Source: Saprospiraceae bacterium (GTDB lineage Bacteria > Bacteroidota > Bacteroidia > Chitinophagales > Saprospiraceae). Taken from it: 64,000 nucleotides of DNA. Both the position numbers and the translations under genes were made by a program. The stretch spans positions 1-64,000 of the forward strand of contig JAEUUP010000127.1 in assembly GCA_016787525.1 (NCBI GenBank). Reading direction: 5' to 3'. Numbering within the stretch: position 1 is the first letter of the stretch; each line of letters opens with the position of its first letter. This document shows positions 1 through 8,062 of this stretch, in pieces. The notes below the pieces were generated by a model. That model saw only the letters and a program-made list of their open reading frames with translations. It was not told the DNA's origin and searched no databases.

Positions 1-465
1 CAAAGCCCCCAAAGAGAAACCTGCAAAAGCCGTATCTGTGGCATTTTTCAAACAGCGAAATGACTCGTGGATGTAGGGCATCAATTCAAATAAGACAAAA
101 TTAGTGTATGAGAGGGCTTTGTTGCCGCGATTTTTGTAATCAGCTTGTCGCGCTGTACCGTATTCATTGATACGGTTTTCATTGCAATACATCGCCACGA
201 TTATGGTATGCTGCAAGGCCCCCTCAGTATAGAGTCGGTTGAGCGTGTCGTACATGCCTAAAGCCAGCATGTCTTGACCATCGTTGAAATAGATGGTTGG
301 ATAGTGACGTTTTTTATCACGGTCGTACTGAGGGGGTAAAAAAACGTCCACTTTTACACCCCTTTCCAAATATTTTGAGGGAATATTGATATGAATAACA
401 TCAACTTCTGTATTATTGCTTTGTGAACCCGATAGAGAGTTCATCACTTTTTTAAAAAAATTCAT
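1..465 (-). CDS. Putative esterase (alpha/beta hydrolase), 3' end outside window
   Basis: The reverse strand is open from an ATG at 465 to the window edge (155 codons), so the C-terminal part is missing. The translation starts MNFFKKVMNSLSG, carries FLPPQYD and YFNDGQDM, typical of the esterase D / enterochelin-esterase-like fold, and reaches a nucleophile elbow AGFSLGAL (G-x-S-x-G) just before the edge. It probably hydrolyses an ester of a small molecule; the substrate cannot be read from the sequence. It is transcribed away from a second esterase at 785 and an ATP-grasp ligase at 1823. The 9-mer ACTGAGGGG occurs twice in this gene, once per strand, encoding YTEGA and LPPQYD. Family assignment is firm, function is not. 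Confidence 0.8.
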   Translation of the reverse strand, partial: MNFFKKVMNSLSGSQSNNTEVDVIHINIPSKYLERGVKVDVFLPPQYDRDKKRHYPTIYFNDGQDMLALGMYDTLNRLYTEGALQHTIIVAMYCNENRINEYGTARQADYKNRGNKALSYTNFVLFELMPYIHESFRCLKNATDTAFAGFSLGAL

Positions 466-784
466 TCTGTGTTGGTAATTTCTGTATGAAGTAGTAAATT
501 TTTTAAATTTTTTTATGACTTTTATCAGGGAAATAGAAATTGGTACAGTTTTTAAAATCAAAATATAATTTTATTTTTTAGCATAAATTATATTTTTAAT
601 TTCCCCAACCTCCTATTTTTTTTATTGTTTTTAAAATATTATTTGGCAAAAGATATAAAAAAGATTTGGTGATTTGTGTACAATAATATTAATTTTGCAC
701 GCCAAACGAGGGGCAAAGAAACAGTTTTTTTTCTAAAACAGATTTAGTCATCAGCCAAAATACGGCTCTAAACACAATAGAAAG
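466..784. other. AT-rich divergent intergenic region
   Basis: About 320 bp of very AT-rich DNA between the divergently transcribed esterase genes. Apart from the promoter at 665-697 I see no gene, RNA or repeat. Confidence 0.6.
665..697 (+). promoter_or_regulatory. Bacteroidota-type promoter for the esterase at 785
   Basis: The -7 element TAATTTTG lies at 690-697 and matches the Bacteroidota consensus TAnnTTTG. A TTTG at 665-668, 21 bp upstream, is a suitable -33 element. The start codon follows 87 bp later. Confidence 0.55.
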
Positions 785-1489
785 ATGAGAGAGGAACACT
801 TCAAATGGTATTCGCCGCATTTGAGTATGGAAACAGAGATGCTCGTTTATGGTCATGCAGGTTATCCAGTCATTATATTTCCGACCACACAAGGTCGCTA
901 TTACGAATCGAAGGATTTTAAGTTGATTGACAGTGTGCGTTGGTTTGTAGAACAAGGTTTAGTACAGATTTATGCACCCGACTCGATTGACAAACACTCT
1001 TGGTACAATCGCGAGGTACACCCCTCAGTAAAAGTGCATAATCATCAATGTTTCGACAAGATGGTTCGTTGGGAATTGGTCGAGCGTATTCGCCGCAACA
1101 CAGGTAGTCATCGTGTAGCCGTCACAGGTGCAAGTTTTGGGGGCTATCATGCCGCCAATTTTGCGTTCAGACATCCCGATGTGGTGAGTCATTTGTTTTC
1201 GATGAGTGGCGCATTCGATATTCGTAGTTTTATGAATGGTTACTACGACGATAATGTGTATTTCAACAATCCTGTTGATTATTTGCCCAGTTTGAACCAT
1301 CCCGATTTGTGGCGTATGAAAATCATTCTCGGCACATCAGAATGGGATATTTGCCGTCCTGCGAATGAGCAATTGTCTAAAATTTTGACTGACAAAGGTA
1401 TCAATCATTGGCTCGATATGCGCGGTTGGATTTCACATGATTGGCCTCTTTGGAGAGAGATGTATCCACATTATTTGTCGTTGCTTTAA
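785..1489 (+). CDS. Putative esterase (esterase D-like alpha/beta hydrolase)
   Basis: A 234-residue soluble protein without signal peptide. It shows the alpha/beta-hydrolase nucleophile elbow GASFGG with Ser117; D188 (in GTSEWD) and H218 (in WISHDW) sit where the acid and base of the triad are expected. It resembles the esterases (COG4947 type) often found beside ATP-grasp proteins in Bacteroidota and cyanobacteria. A divergent second esterase (465-1) and an ATP-grasp ligase (1823) flank it, suggesting one pathway in which ligation and ester or acyl hydrolysis act on the same small molecule; that is inference. A good promoter lies at 665-697. The 9-mer in antisense orientation encodes PSV at about residue 80. 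Confidence 0.85.
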   Translation: MREEHFKWYSPHLSMETEMLVYGHAGYPVIIFPTTQGRYYESKDFKLIDSVRWFVEQGLVQIYAPDSIDKHSWYNREVHPSVKVHNHQCFDKMVRWELVERIRRNTGSHRVAVTGASFGGYHAANFAFRHPDVVSHLFSMSGAFDIRSFMNGYYDDNVYFNNPVDYLPSLNHPDLWRMKIILGTSEWDICRPANEQLSKILTDKGINHWLDMRGWISHDWPLWREMYPHYLSLL

Positions 1490-1528
1490 TTTGATAACGA
1501 CATAAAGAAATACTAAAAAGAGAGATGG

Positions 1529-1687
1529 CTCACTGTTTTTCCGCAAGCGGAAAAAAGCGTACAATAGAGGTTTTATTAAGGAGCGAACATTATTTTCTGT
1601 GTTTTTCTAGCGAAAAACACAGAAAATAATGTTCGCTCCAAAAGGAATACTCAAAAGCACGCTTTTTTTGCTTGCAAAAAACAGTGA
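1529..1687. repeat. Two-tier long hairpin element
   Basis: The intergenic region 1490-1822 holds an inverted-repeat element. The inner arms, 1580-1607 and 1612-1639, form a perfect 28-bp stem closed by the tetraloop TAGC. The outer arms start with a perfect 12-bp match (CTCACTGTTTTT at 1529-1540, complement at 1676-1687) and continue almost perfectly through 1543-1560 against 1659-1675. The tiers are separated by unpaired stretches of 19 nt on each side. This is much longer than a rho-independent terminator and suggests a non-autonomous mobile repeat or a structured RNA. A similar architecture with different sequence lies at 15259-15451. Confidence 0.8.
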
Positions 1688-1822
1688 GTGTTTAGCACTT
1701 TTAAATGTCGCTATCAAAATACTAAAGAGGATAAAAAAGGTTGTGAAACACTGTCTCACAAGCAAAAACAATAAAATTTCAGTCAAAACCATATCCATAA
1801 CTAAATAAAAAATCATCTTCCA

Positions 1823-2884
1823 ATGAAAAAAATAGGTATCCTTTTCGGTCAAGAAAATACATTTCCATGGGCGTTTATCGAGCGCGTCAATCAGAAAAAT
1901 GTGGCAGGCATCACAGCCGAGCCAGTCACCATTGACAAAGTCATTCAAGGCGACCCGACAGAGTATGCGGTTATCATTGACCGTATTTCGCAAGACGTGC
2001 CTTTCTATCGTGCTTATTTGAAAAATGCCGCAATTTCTGGTACAGCCGTCATCAATAACCCATTCTGGTGGTCAGCCGATGAGAAGTTTTTCAACAATGC
2101 TTTGGCTGTTCACGTTGGTGTACCTGTACCAAACACAGTCATTTTGCCATCGAAAACAATGCCCGATGATACCAACGCCAACTCATTTCGCAACTTGAAA
2201 TACCCACTCGATTGGGAAGCAATTTTCAAGTACATTGGTTTCCCTGCCTATATGAAGCCACACGCAGGTGGTGGTTGGAAATCGGTTTACAAAGTGCATA
2301 ATATGGAAGATTTCTTCGACAAATATGCTGAAACAGGTCAATTGGTGATGATGTTGCAGTCAGAAGTGGTATTCGAGGAGTATTTCCGTTGCTATTGCTT
2401 GGGTGGCAAATATGTTCACATCATGCCTTACGAACCGCGCAATCCGCACCACTTGCGCTACGCTGTTGAGAAACAAACATCGCCTGAAATGTTGGCATTG
2501 GTTGAATCTTATGTTTTGAAATTGTGCCGCGCTTTGGGCTACGATTTCAATACCGTCGAATTTGGTGTGATGAACGGCGTGCCTTATGCGATTGACTTCT
2601 GCAACCCTGCGCCAGATGCTGATATTCACTCAGTGGGTCAAGCAAACTACGATTGGATTGTCGAAAATGCAGCGAATTTTGCTATTGAGCGCGCTTTAGC
2701 ACACAAAGAAGGTCAAGACAATTTGACTTGGGGTACGTTCATCAAATCTGCGGTTACTGGTAGCGCGATGACACCCGATGTAAGCGACGGTGCTTTGAAA
2801 TTTGCGTCAACACCCAATCCAGAAGCACTTGCCGAAGCAAAACCTGCTAAAAAAGCAGCAGCTAAGAAAACGACTAAAAAATAA
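1823..2884 (+). CDS. ATP-grasp family carboxylate-amine/thiol ligase
   Basis: A 353-residue soluble protein with an ATP-grasp fold. The glycine-rich ATP-binding loop is seen as YMKPHAGGGWKSVYKV around residues 143-158, EEYFRCYC near 185-192 is the following strand, and the metal-binding end is VEFGVMNG ... AIDFCNPAPDAD (about 245-267). Such enzymes activate a carboxylate with ATP as acyl phosphate and join it to an amine; the substrate is unknown. The C-terminal 20 residues are an Ala/Lys-rich tail (AKPAKKAAAKKTTKK), unusual for the family and perhaps nucleic-acid or membrane binding. It follows the esterase at 785 on the same strand, separated by the hairpin at 1529-1687. It has no copy of the 9-mer; one lies 5 bp after its stop. 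Confidence 0.8.
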   Translation: MKKIGILFGQENTFPWAFIERVNQKNVAGITAEPVTIDKVIQGDPTEYAVIIDRISQDVPFYRAYLKNAAISGTAVINNPFWWSADEKFFNNALAVHVGVPVPNTVILPSKTMPDDTNANSFRNLKYPLDWEAIFKYIGFPAYMKPHAGGGWKSVYKVHNMEDFFDKYAETGQLVMMLQSEVVFEEYFRCYCLGGKYVHIMPYEPRNPHHLRYAVEKQTSPEMLALVESYVLKLCRALGYDFNTVEFGVMNGVPYAIDFCNPAPDADIHSVGQANYDWIVENAANFAIERALAHKEGQDNLTWGTFIKSAVTGSAMTPDVSDGALKFASTPNPEALAEAKPAKKAAAKKTTKK

Positions 2885-3002
2885 AAATACTGAGGGGTCA
2901 TCTTAAATTATTGACGACTGTTGATTAAGGATTTTTTATCTTTACAATCTTTAAATCAATGATTTACAATGACTACTGACTTTTTTTTATAGCAAAAAAA
3001 TC

Positions 3003-3044
3003 AATTCCGAATCCTCTTTACTGAGGGGGTTCGGAATTTTTTTT
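3003..3044 (+). terminator. Terminator with the 9-mer in loop and 3' arm
   Basis: AATTCCGAA at 3003-3011 pairs with TTCGGAATT at 3030-3038, extended by CCTC/GAGG inside, and a T-run follows. The 9-mer ACTGAGGGG (3020-3028) forms the loop and the inner 3' arm. It lies after the ATP-grasp gene and before the sigma-factor operon. Confidence 0.7.
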
Positions 3045-3119
3045 CTGCTTTTTTTACATTTTTTAAAAACTGCTGTAACAAAGGCGAAAACCCAATCGTC
3101 GTTGTGTTATAAATGCCTA

Positions 3120-3626
3120 ATGATGAATTTTGAAAAGCTTGCAACCAACGTAAAAGATAAATTGTATCGTTTCGCACTTCGCATTACAGGCGATGTGGCA
3201 GAAGCAGAAGATGTGGTACAGGAGGTTTTCATAAAAGTATGGAACAAACGCGACGACATGCAAGAAGTCAACAACCCAGAAGCCTACTGTATGACTTTGA
3301 CGCGCAATTTATCACTCGACAAAATAAAGTCAAAACATCGTCAAACGGCTGAAATCGGAGAGGCTTTGCAACTAACAGATTCTGAGTCAACACCTTATAC
3401 AACATTAGAAAAAAATGATGCGTTGACTCAAATCCGAAAATGGATGCAGGAATTGCCCGAAAAACAACGTTTGACGATGCACTTGCGCGACATAGAAGGG
3501 ATGGCTTATGATGAAATTGCAGAATCGTTGGACATCTCAATGGCACAAGTGAAAGTCAATCTGCATCGCGCTCGACAATTTATCAGGGAAAAGATGTTAG
3601 CAACTGAGCGTTTTGGTATCGCTTAA
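3120..3626 (+). CDS. ECF RNA polymerase sigma factor
   Basis: A sigma-70 family extracytoplasmic-function factor of about 168 residues. Region 2 is seen as LYRFALRITGDVAEAEDVVQEVFIKVW, and region 4 as LPEKQRLTMHLRDIEGMAYDEIAESLDIS followed by the recognition helix VKVNLHRARQFIRE. An upstream in-frame TTG at 3102 exists, but tandem ATG codons at 3120 and 3123 are the better starts. It heads a five-gene run with a membrane protein that looks like its anti-sigma factor and three DUF4252 proteins, all on the same strand with short gaps. The unit resembles Bacteroidota sigma/anti-sigma loci that sense envelope state, but the inducing signal cannot be read. Confidence 0.9.
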   Translation: MMNFEKLATNVKDKLYRFALRITGDVAEAEDVVQEVFIKVWNKRDDMQEVNNPEAYCMTLTRNLSLDKIKSKHRQTAEIGEALQLTDSESTPYTTLEKNDALTQIRKWMQELPEKQRLTMHLRDIEGMAYDEIAESLDISMAQVKVNLHRARQFIREKMLATERFGIA

Positions 3627-3665
3627 CGCATTAACGGTTTTTAAAAATTCTAAAAAAGAAATAAA

Positions 3666-4208
3666 ATGAAACTTGATAGAATGAAAGATTTGATAGAAAA
3701 ATACTTCGCAGGCGAAACGAGCCTCGAAGAAGAAAAAATACTGAGGGGGTACTTTTCGAGTCCCGATATTGACCCAAGCCTTCGCAAATACCAACCGCTT
3801 TTCCAGTTTTTTGAAGTAGAAAAAGACGTGGTATTTGATGCCGATAAGCTACCTAAATTTCAAGAAACAAAAACGGTCAGCCTACAACCTCAAGTCGGAA
3901 CACAGTCCAAAGGGCTTTTCGCAAGGAAAGGGGGACAATTCTGGAAAATAGCGGCTGCCGTAGCCTTTTTAGCGATAGCCAGCGTGAGCATTTTTAAGGT
4001 TTTTGAACCCAAACCCATCGAAATAGCACATAAAGGAAAAGCTAAAGTAATCATTCTCGACGAAAACGATAATCCCGAAGAGGCACTGAAACAAGTGAAC
4101 GATGCCTTGGCTTTGGTATCAAAAAAAATGAAAAAAGGAAAGGATAAAACAAATGAGAGTTTGTTGAAATTGCGCAATGCAACTGAAATCCTCAACCACG
4201 AAAATTGA
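3666..4208 (+). CDS. Single-pass membrane protein, probable anti-sigma factor
   Basis: A 180-residue protein with the N-terminal signature KYFAGETSLEEEKILRGYF (residues 13-31), seen in many Bacteroidota anti-sigma-like proteins that have no zinc site. One membrane segment follows at about residues 92-112 (WKIAAAVAFLAIASVSIF), then a charged C-terminal domain rich in Lys. It starts 39 bp after the ECF sigma gene, the usual place of the cognate anti-sigma factor. The LRG within the signature is encoded by the 9-mer at 3740-3748. No enzymatic motif is visible; the role is inferred from position and topology. Confidence 0.7.
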   Translation: MKLDRMKDLIEKYFAGETSLEEEKILRGYFSSPDIDPSLRKYQPLFQFFEVEKDVVFDADKLPKFQETKTVSLQPQVGTQSKGLFARKGGQFWKIAAAVAFLAIASVSIFKVFEPKPIEIAHKGKAKVIILDENDNPEEALKQVNDALALVSKKMKKGKDKTNESLLKLRNATEILNHEN

Positions 4209-4279
4209 AAAATAACGACGTCAATTATTTTTATAAATCACTTACAATCAATTATTTAATTTTTAAAATATTCTACAAC

Positions 4280-4828
4280 ATGAAAAATTTGCTAAGATTA
4301 AGTTTTGCTCAATTCTTTATAGCTTTTTGCCTTTTCACAGCCCCCCTCAGTATAATGGCTCAAAACAATGCTGTCGAAAAGTTTTTCAATCAGTACATGG
4401 ACGATGAGGCTTTCACTGTCGTTCACGTTACGCCTAAAATGTTCCAAATGATTGCCAAATTGGACATCAAAGACAAAGATTATGGCGACGCCAAAGCGGT
4501 ACTTCAAGACCTCAAAGGCTTGTGGATTCTATCAACTGAAAACAACGCGAAAGCACCGCAACTCTACAAAGAAGCCACATCAAAAATCAATACAAACGAA
4601 TATGAATTGTTGATGACAGTGCGCGACAAAGGCGATAACGTGCGCTTCTGGACGAAAGAATCGAATGGGACTATCAACGAATTGCTGATGCTTGTGGGCG
4701 AAGCCAATGAGTTTACACTTATCAGTTTTGTGGGCAAAATTGACCTCGACAAAATTTCAAAACTGTCAAACAAAATTGATATTGACGGCATGGAACACTT
4801 GAAAAAAGTGAAAGACAAAAACGACTAA
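4280..4828 (+). CDS. DUF4252 secreted protein, copy 1
   Basis: A 182-residue protein starting MKNLLRLSFAQFF with a signal peptide ending at APLSIMAQ, so it is exported; an open frame reaching back to 4205 overlaps the upstream gene and lacks a signal peptide, so the ATG at 4280 is chosen. Sequence blocks such as AVLQDLKGLWILS, YELLMTVRDKGDNVRFW and INELLMLVGEANEFTLISFVG match the DUF4252 family, whose function is unknown. The two following genes are paralogues, so this is a tandem expansion under one ECF sigma factor. The 9-mer (complement at 4343-4351) encodes PLS of the signal peptide. Confidence 0.8.
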   Translation: MKNLLRLSFAQFFIAFCLFTAPLSIMAQNNAVEKFFNQYMDDEAFTVVHVTPKMFQMIAKLDIKDKDYGDAKAVLQDLKGLWILSTENNAKAPQLYKEATSKINTNEYELLMTVRDKGDNVRFWTKESNGTINELLMLVGEANEFTLISFVGKIDLDKISKLSNKIDIDGMEHLKKVKDKND

Positions 4829-4843
4829 AATGGGCTTCTAATC

Positions 4844-4899
4844 ATTGAATATAGGCTGTTAAACAATTGAAAACAACCGTTTAATAGCCTATATTCAAT
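4844..4899. repeat. 21-bp hairpin between DUF4252 genes 1 and 2
   Basis: Arms 4844-4864 and 4879-4899 pair over 21 bp with a single G/A difference that still allows a G-U pair; the loop is 14 nt. There is no T-run, so it is more likely an RNA-stabilising or partial attenuation hairpin within the operon than a strong terminator. Confidence 0.6.
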
Positions 4900-4954
4900 C
4901 AGAAGTAATGTGCCACAAAATTTATTTAAAAAATATAAAATCAAAATAAGGGTC

Positions 4955-5428
4955 ATGAAAAAGTTAATTGTCTTCTCTATGTTGTTGTTCTTAGCTCAGT
5001 TCGTTCATGCACAAACGGATGCTTTAGACAAGTTTATGAGTCGCTTCAAAGGCAAAGAGGGTGTGATGAAAATGTCGTTCAATGGTAGTTTTGATTTCGG
5101 CAACGACAAGACCCAAGGCTTCAATTTCAAGTCGGCTTCGAGCAAAATCAAAGGTGTGCGTTTGTTCATTTTAGATGAAAAAGCACACGTTCAAAACACC
5201 GATTTTCAATCACTTGTCAACGATATGAAACGTGCAAAGTTCGACGATTTGATGACAATTCGTAAAGGTGGCGACCGCGTCCATTTTATGGGTCGCGAAA
5301 CGGATAAAGGCTATACAGACATCACATTTTTGACAAAAGACGACAAAGGCGGTGCTTTTTTGATGTGTTTGGAAGGCTTTTTTACAAAACACGACATCGA
5401 AAATATGACTAAAGAAAATAAACCATAA
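4955..5428 (+). CDS. DUF4252 secreted protein, copy 2
   Basis: A 157-residue paralogue of its neighbours, starting MKKLIVFSMLLFLAQFVHAQ, a signal peptide cleaved after HAQ; an extension back to 4910 adds only lysine-rich residues before it. Shared family blocks are IKGVRLFILDEK, DFQSLVNDMKRAKFDDLMTIRKGGDRVHFMGRE and LMCLEGFFTKHDIENM. Exported, probably periplasmic or surface, function unknown. It lies in the sigma-factor operon after a hairpin that could set its level relative to copy 1. Confidence 0.8.
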   Translation: MKKLIVFSMLLFLAQFVHAQTDALDKFMSRFKGKEGVMKMSFNGSFDFGNDKTQGFNFKSASSKIKGVRLFILDEKAHVQNTDFQSLVNDMKRAKFDDLMTIRKGGDRVHFMGRETDKGYTDITFLTKDDKGGAFLMCLEGFFTKHDIENMTKENKP

Positions 5429-5455
5429 TTTTAAACAATCATTAAACCTTATGCA

Positions 5456-5995
5456 ATGAAAAAGCTATTATTTCTCACTTTTATTTTATTGACAATCAAC
5501 ACTTTAGCACAAGCTCAAACAGAAAGTATTGACCGTTTTGTGCGCAAATACAAACGCTCGGCAACGGGTGAAAAAGTGGACATCACAGTACCAGGTTGGT
5601 TAATTCGATTCGGAACAAAATTTATCAAAGAAGAGGATTTAGAAGGCGTTGACATTCAAGCCATTGCTCGTAAAATCAGTGAAGTGCGCGTTGTGTCTAT
5701 CGAGGGCGGTAGCAAGATTCCACATACCGATTTCATGCGCCTCATCAATGATGCAAAATCTGAGAATTTTGAAGAATTGCTCAATATTCGCAGCGATGGC
5801 GACAATGTGCATATTTTGATGCGTGAAAAAAAGGGCTTTATCCGTGATTTGTTCATCATGGTACAAGACAACGATGGTGAGTTCGTTTTGTTAGATATTG
5901 GTGGTAAATTCACGATGGAAGATATTAATCAAGCAATTCAAGAAGTGAAAATTAAAAACAAATCGTCGAAACAAGAGCGTGTGACAGATTTGTAA
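5456..5995 (+). CDS. DUF4252 secreted protein, copy 3
   Basis: A 179-residue paralogue with signal peptide MKKLLFLTFILLTINTLAQAQ. It keeps the family pattern ISEVRVVSIEG, FMRLINDAKSENFEELLNIRSDGDNVHILMREK and LLDIGGKFTMEDINQAI, and has a basic C-terminal tail. It begins 27 bp after copy 2 and ends 28 bp before a strong terminator, so it closes the operon that starts with the ECF sigma gene at 3120. Confidence 0.8.
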   Translation: MKKLLFLTFILLTINTLAQAQTESIDRFVRKYKRSATGEKVDITVPGWLIRFGTKFIKEEDLEGVDIQAIARKISEVRVVSIEGGSKIPHTDFMRLINDAKSENFEELLNIRSDGDNVHILMREKKGFIRDLFIMVQDNDGEFVLLDIGGKFTMEDINQAIQEVKIKNKSSKQERVTDL

Positions 5996-6022
5996 TAAAA
6001 AATTTGACGCATGACATGTTCT

Positions 6023-6060
6023 AAAATTGGCAAGGTTCTAAAGACCTTGCCAATTTTATT
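6023..6060 (+). terminator. Rho-independent terminator of the sigma/DUF4252 operon
   Basis: AAAATTGGCAAGGT (6023-6036) pairs perfectly with ACCTTGCCAATTTT (6044-6057) around a 7-nt loop; a T-rich run follows. Confidence 0.85.
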
Positions 6061-6107
6061 TTGTAAACTGACTATCTTTACCCTGAATTTTACAAGACAC
6101 CTTACTA

Positions 6108-6932
6108 ATGACGAAACAACTTACACCACACTCACCCAATCAACGACAAGCTTTTTTTTGGTTGCTGATTTTGATTATCCTGCCTTTTGCGTTTTTTTTC
6201 AGAATGAAAATTCAAAGTTTTTTCTACGCTCGGACACAATGTGACGAGCCTCGCCGCCGAGAATGGCGGTCATTCGATGTGGCTGTACCACAAGGTTATT
6301 CGGTGCGTGGCATTGATGTGAGTCATTATTCGTGCCGTATTGATTGGGAAGCTGTGAAAAAAATGAATGACAATGGTATCCGTGTGTCTTTTGCTTATAT
6401 GCGGGCAACACGCGGTTTGGATTTAGTGGATTACCAATTTTCAGAAAATTGGCAAACAGCTCAAGAGGCGAATATACTGAGGGGGGCTTATCATTTTTTT
6501 ACATTCAGAGATAATGCACTCGACCAAGCTCGCTTTTTTCTGGAACATACGCCCATTGAGCGCGGCGATTTGCCTCCCGTTTTAGACATCGAAAATGATA
6601 AAGTATTGGACGACAGACAGTTAAATCGAGAATATGTACTGAGGGGTATTGCAGCTTGGCTCGAATATGTCGAAAAACGAACGGGTATGCGACCGATGAT
6701 TTATACCAATTTAGAATATTTCAAACGCTATATCGAAGGTAATTTTAAGCCCTATCCAATTTGGATTGCCAGCTACAAAAGTAAAGGTGTAGTCGCATTA
6801 CCCGACAATCGGCAATGGTTTTTTTGGCAATTCAGTGAAAAAGCACGCTGCAATGGCATCAGTGAGCCAATTGATTTGAATGTTTTTGCAGGGACAATTG
6901 AACAGCTTTATGCTTTAAGAAAACGAATATGA
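6108..6932 (+). CDS. GH25 family lysozyme (muramidase), membrane anchored
   Basis: A 274-residue protein. Residues 16-31 are a hydrophobic N-terminal anchor and the catalytic domain follows from about 66. Family signatures in order are GIDVSHYSCRIDW (68-80), AYMRATRG, GAYHFFTFRD, PPVLDIEND with D160 and E162 as catalytic acids, WIASYKS and WFFWQFSE ... DLNVFAG. It cleaves the beta-1,4 bond between MurNAc and GlcNAc in peptidoglycan, probably from the periplasmic face of the inner membrane, in wall remodelling. The gene stands alone between two terminators. The 9-mer occurs twice in it, both encoding LRG. Confidence 0.9.
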   Translation: MTKQLTPHSPNQRQAFFWLLILIILPFAFFFRMKIQSFFYARTQCDEPRRREWRSFDVAVPQGYSVRGIDVSHYSCRIDWEAVKKMNDNGIRVSFAYMRATRGLDLVDYQFSENWQTAQEANILRGAYHFFTFRDNALDQARFFLEHTPIERGDLPPVLDIENDKVLDDRQLNREYVLRGIAAWLEYVEKRTGMRPMIYTNLEYFKRYIEGNFKPYPIWIASYKSKGVVALPDNRQWFFWQFSEKARCNGISEPIDLNVFAGTIEQLYALRKRI

Positions 6933-7048
6933 TAGAGAGCTATTGTTGTTCTATATGCCTTAAATGTTTGAATAAGAATGACTTAAAACAATGACTAATG
7001 CCGTTAATGACTAATGACTTCTCAACTCCCCCTCAGTAAATAGACAAC

Positions 7049-7082
7049 AAAAGCCACCTTGACGCATCAAGATGGCTTTTTT
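7049..7082. terminator. Bidirectional terminator between lysozyme and rplI
   Basis: AAAAGCCACCTTGA (7049-7062) pairs with TCAAGATGGCTTTT (7067-7080) around a 4-nt loop, with A/T tracts on both sides, so it can stop the plus-strand lysozyme transcript and the minus-strand ribosomal-protein operon. A 9-mer copy lies just upstream at 7029-7037. Confidence 0.8.
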
Positions 7083-7114
7083 ATTGTAATTTGAAGTAGT
7101 AAATTCCACTCAGA

Positions 7115-7612
7115 TTATGCAGCAGTTTCTTCTGCCACCTCAGCAACAGGCTCAACAGCTATAGGAGCATCAGCCGATACGATTTCTACATTGACCGATG
7201 CTGACACTTCTTTGTGCAAAGCAACAGTTGCTTGGTGTGAGCCAAGCTCTTTAAATGGCTCGCTGACAACTTTTTTGCGCTCGATACTAACGCCTAATTG
7301 CTCAGTGATAGCCGCAGCGATTTGACCCGCGTCAACTGAACCGAACAATTTGCCAGAAGCACCTGCTTTTGCAGTGATTTTGACAGTCTTGCCATTGAGT
7401 TGTGCAGCAGTAGCTTGGTATTCGCCCAAACGCGCCATTTCTTTTTTGTCCAATGCGCGATTGATAGCCGCATATTTACGGCGATTAGAGTCGTTTGCAA
7501 CGACTGCTAAGCCTTTCGGAATAAGGAAATTGTTACCATAACCGTCTCTTACTTTCACGGTTTGATACTTTTCGCCGACCTTATCCACATCTTGCAATAA
7601 TATGATATCCAT
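7115..7612 (-). CDS. rplI: 50S ribosomal protein L9
   Basis: A 165-residue protein. The N-terminal 23S rRNA-binding domain carries MDIILLQDVDKVGEKYQTV and the signature VRDGYGNNFLIPKGLA; the central helix and C-terminal domain follow. The family is about 148-150 residues; this copy adds an acidic/Ala-rich tail (EPVAEVAEETAA). It is the last gene of the rpsF-rpsR-rplI operon. Confidence 0.97.
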   Translation of the reverse strand: MDIILLQDVDKVGEKYQTVKVRDGYGNNFLIPKGLAVVANDSNRRKYAAINRALDKKEMARLGEYQATAAQLNGKTVKITAKAGASGKLFGSVDAGQIAAAITEQLGVSIERKKVVSEPFKELGSHQATVALHKEVSASVNVEIVSADAPIAVEPVAEVAEETAA

Positions 7613-7738
7613 GACTTTTTCTTAGATTTTAGATTTATAGATATTAGATTTTAAGATTGATTTTCCGATTTTGTACCCCTCAGTATGATGTATGAAAGGT
7701 CAAATATCTTTTATCTTTTATCTCAATATCCTAAATAA

Positions 7739-8008
7739 TTACTTCATAAGGTCTGCCAAATAAGGCAACATACCTAAGTGACGAGCGCGTTTAACTGCGG
7801 TTGACACTTTACGTTGATATTTCAAAGAGTTGCCAGTGATACGGCGAGGGAGCAATTTGCCTTGTTCATTGATGAATTGGAGCAAAAAGTCAGCGTCTTT
7901 GTAATCAATGTGTTTAATACCGAATTTTTTGAAACGGCAGTATTTTTTGCGCGTCGAACCGATGTTCGGATTGCTCAAAAATTTTATATCATCTCTACTT
8001 GTAGCCAT
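7739..8008 (-). CDS. rpsR: 30S ribosomal protein S18
   Basis: An 89-residue basic protein with the S18 signature CRFKKFGIKHIDYKD, FINEQGKLLPRRITGNS and RAVKRARHLGMLPYL-type end. S18 binds S6 and the central domain of 16S rRNA in the platform of the 30S subunit; the upstream neighbour is S6, the usual order. The 126-bp gap to rplI is rather long and contains a 9-mer copy at 7676-7684. Confidence 0.97.
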   Translation of the reverse strand: MATSRDDIKFLSNPNIGSTRKKYCRFKKFGIKHIDYKDADFLLQFINEQGKLLPRRITGNSLKYQRKVSTAVKRARHLGMLPYLADLMK

Positions 8009-8062
8009 TTTTTGATTATTTTTTTAATTTAAATAAAAAGATACTGTACATGAAAAAGAGGA

